From positions 1 to 6,658 of the forward strand of contig JBDSEG010000042.1 in the NCBI GenBank assembly GCA_039920165.1: a stretch of DNA of 6,658 nucleotides, in the 5' to 3' direction. Shown piece after piece: positions 5,059 through 6,658 of the stretch. Each line of letters starts with the position of its first letter. Positions within the stretch are counted from its first letter, which is position 1. A program made the translations under genes and the position numbers. Below the pieces are notes generated by a model, which worked only from the letters and a program-made list of their open reading frames with translations, searched no databases and was not told where the DNA came from. The stretch is from JBDSEG01 sp039920165. Its GTDB lineage: Bacteria > Pseudomonadota > Gammaproteobacteria > Burkholderiales > Burkholderiaceae_C.

Positions 5059-6658
5059 ATGCCCATCGTCCATCTCGAACCGCGCGACCTGTCGCCGCTG
5101 CAGGCGCAGCAGATGATCGACTTCCTGAACCGCGCGACGAGCGCGCAGCAGCTCGCGCGCGATATCGAGTTTCCGGGCGAGCCCGATATCGGCATTCGCC
5201 TCGGCCAGCGCCTGCTCGATGCCCGCGCCGCGCTCGGCGGCGCTTTCACGGCCGTTACGCAGGTGCGCGCCGTGCGGCTGATCGGGCCAGATCGCTTCAC
5301 CGAGATCTGCATTGCCGCGCTCGGCTTCGCGCCCGAGCGCTGGGTCGAACTCTTTCATGCCGGGTCGCCCGGCTTCGAGTCGACCGAGAGCGGCCTCGCG
5401 CTCGCGCTCGACGTGCGCCCGCAACCGGCCTGGCTCGGCCAGCCGCTCGCGCTCACGCTGCGCGTCGCCGATGCGGGCGGCACGCCGCGCGCCGGGGTTG
5501 CCGTCACGCTGCAGACCGGCTCCGGCACGCTGGTGTGGATGTATGGTTTCACGCGCGTCGAGGGCCAGGCGATCACGGTGCAAAGCGGCGCCGACGGGAC
5601 GGCCGAGATCGAGCTCGTTCGTGCCCCTTCCGAGCCGCTGTCCGATGTGCAGCAGGCCGCTCTCGATACCGCCTTCGCGGCGCTCGATGCGAGCGCGCCC
5701 GATCCGATGAAGCGCGAAGCCGACTTCCGCGCCCTCGCCGGTCTGTACCTGCTCGAACGCAGCTACAACCTGCGCCGCGCGATCGACATCCATGTGCGCG
5801 ACCGGCGCGAAGCGATGCTCGCCAGCATCAACCCCGGTACCTGGCGTTTTGCCTGGCCGGTCGACAGCGTGCTGATCCAGGCCGATGCGCTGGCGGCCGG
5901 CGGCGGCGGCAATACGGTGGCGCGCGCGGTGCGCACGGTCGAGTGGAAAAACTGGGTCGGCGCATGGCTCGAATTCTTTGCCGATGCGCTGCGCGAAGGC
6001 GCCGGGCTCGATGCCAAATTCGGCCAGGCGCTCGGCCGTGCCGGCAGCGCCGAGGTGCTGGTCGACCTGCTCGGCCAGGCGCAGCGATTCGTGGCCGACC
6101 AGAGCGGTCGAACCGCGCAGTGGCTCGGCCAGAAGACCATCGATGCGGCGGTCGCCAAGGTCGTGAGCAGCGACCTCGACAACGTCGCCCCGGCCGCACG
6201 CGTGGCGGTGCTGACCCAGTTCGAAGTGGCCGCGCGCGAAGTGAGCCCGACCGCGCTCGGCAGCTTCACCCTGGTTCGCAACACCCGCAAGGAATTGCTC
6301 GGCAGCGTCGCCGCGGTCGATGCCTTGAGTCTCGAACGGCTCAACCGCGCCGAGGCGCTGGTGGCGCAGGTCGATACCAAGGCGGCTCGGGTCGAAGCGC
6401 TCGCCGTCGAGGTGCAGCGCGCCAGCACCAAGGTCGGCAACGACGTGACTCGCTTCAATACCGATATCACGAGGTTCAATACCGATCTGGCCGACTTCAA
6501 CCGGAGCCGGCCCGGGGTGGTGGGGGTGACACCGGGCGTCATCGGCATCACGCCGGTCTCGCCGGGGGTCATCGGTATCACACCGGGCGTTGTCTCGCCG
6601 GGTGTCGTATCTCCCGGTGTCGTATCGCCTGGGGTGGTGATCGCGCCTACCTCGCCCG
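5059..6658 (+). CDS. Unknown multidomain protein: HhH-like, Ig-like, long helical region, PGVV-repeat tail; 3' end outside window
   Basis: The frame is open without a stop from ATG 5059 to the window end (533 codons plus one base), so the gene is truncated by the window. The start has only a weak AGGGA at 5040-5044. Domains as seen: residues 1-35 helical (LSPLQAQQMIDFLNRA); 36-90 resemble a helix-hairpin-helix unit (GQRLLDARAALGG, then IGPDRFTEICIAALG at 75-89), a fold common in DNA-binding and protein-contact modules; 112-188 look Ig-like, close to bacterial invasin-type domains (LRVADAGGTPRAGVAVTLQT, then SGADGTAEIELV); 195-463 are mostly helical with a Trp-rich patch (WRFAWPV 261-267, EWKNWVGAWLEFF 295-307) and a coiled-coil-like stretch near 415-463; 464-484 are three heptads; 485 onward is a Pro-Gly-Val-Val repeat. 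There is no signal peptide. The position after baseplate genes suggests a fibre, adhesin-like or cargo component (inference). I do not recognise a family for the whole protein. Confidence 0.85.
   Translation, partial: MPIVHLEPRDLSPLQAQQMIDFLNRATSAQQLARDIEFPGEPDIGIRLGQRLLDARAALGGAFTAVTQVRAVRLIGPDRFTEICIAALGFAPERWVELFHAGSPGFESTESGLALALDVRPQPAWLGQPLALTLRVADAGGTPRAGVAVTLQTGSGTLVWMYGFTRVEGQAITVQSGADGTAEIELVRAPSEPLSDVQQAALDTAFAALDASAPDPMKREADFRALAGLYLLERSYNLRRAIDIHVRDRREAMLASINPGTWRFAWPVDSVLIQADALAAGGGGNTVARAVRTVEWKNWVGAWLEFFADALREGAGLDAKFGQALGRAGSAEVLVDLLGQAQRFVADQSGRTAQWLGQKTIDAAVAKVVSSDLDNVAPAARVAVLTQFEVAAREVSPTALGSFTLVRNTRKELLGSVAAVDALSLERLNRAEALVAQVDTKAARVEALAVEVQRASTKVGNDVTRFNTDITRFNTDLADFNRSRPGVVGVTPGVIGITPVSPGVIGITPGVVSPGVVSPGVVSPGVVIAPTSP
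6448..6510 (+). repeat. Three tandem 21-base units encoding heptads
   Basis: The units encode TRFNTDI, TRFNTDL and ADFNRSR (residues 464-484 of the last gene). The first two share TTCAATACCGAT at the DNA level. The seven-residue period with Phe and Ile/Leu at fixed places fits a coiled-coil stalk. The third unit runs directly into the Pro-Gly repeats. Confidence 0.8.
6511..6658 (+). repeat. In-frame PGVV/PGVI low-complexity repeat
   Basis: Seven- and five-residue units follow one another: PGVVGVT, PGVIGIT, PVS, PGVIGIT, then PGVVS three times and PGVVI, followed by APTSP at the window edge. The 15-base PGVVS units differ at synonymous positions (for example CCGGGCGTT, CCGGGTGTC, CCCGGTGTC, CCTGGGGTG), so the protein pattern is more conserved than the DNA. 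The array may continue past the window. Confidence 0.85.

Noticed and set aside
3285..5312. A minus-strand open frame of 675 codons crossing two genes and a gap
   Set aside because: It spans the 3' end of the tail gene, the whole next gene, the palindrome and the start of the last gene. It lacks any domain pattern and is a compositional shadow.
5763..6581. A minus-strand frame of 272 codons rich in Thr, Ser and Pro
   Set aside because: It is antisense to the coiled coil and PGVV repeat of the last gene. Its repetitive start is the complement of that repeat, and the plus frame is open throughout with coherent domains.

Overview
The window is GC-rich bacterial DNA with strong G/C preference at third codon positions. 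It carries four consecutive plus-strand genes separated by short, repeat-filled gaps. The protein content points to the baseplate and fibre end of a phage-tail-like contractile particle, either an extracellular contractile injection system (eCIS) or a related tailocin or prophage. The base composition and the dispersed palindromes with CCCTCTCCC/GGGAGAGGG arms suggest a high-GC proteobacterium, possibly Xanthomonadales or a relative. That assignment rests on recollection of similar repeats, not on a search.

Layout: (1) 1-831 is the C-terminal part of a gpJ-like baseplate protein that begins before the window. (2) 832-1068 is a 237-bp non-coding gap holding a nested inverted repeat that can fold as a cloverleaf (877-973), a small alternative hairpin (996-1015) and a short perfect palindrome (1032-1052). 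(3) 1069-3492 encodes an 807-residue tail protein, with a P2 gpI-like N-terminal domain, a predicted beta-propeller in the middle and a gpI-like C-terminal end. (4) 3489-4949 overlaps the previous gene by ATGA and encodes a 486-residue coiled-coil, beta-sandwich and helical protein of unknown function. (5) 4950-5058 is a 109-bp gap with a second copy of the palindrome. (6) 5059-6658 is open to the window end and encodes at least 533 residues: a helix-hairpin-helix-like segment, an Ig-like domain, a long helical region, three FN-type heptads and a Pro-Gly-Val-Val repeat tail.

How the genes may work together: baseplate J followed by a gpI-like tail protein is the usual order in contractile tails, where these proteins form the wedge around the spike. 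The two following proteins have no family I can name. They share an unusual plan (short helical N-terminus, Ig-like beta-sandwich, long helical C-terminal half), so they may be distantly related accessory, fibre or cargo components of the same particle. No sheath, tube, spike, AAA ATPase, lysis gene, integrase, tRNA or CRISPR array is visible, so eCIS, tailocin and prophage cannot be told apart from this window. The most unusual items are the propeller inside the tail protein, the composite architecture of the last gene with its PGVV tail, and the cloverleaf-like repeat.
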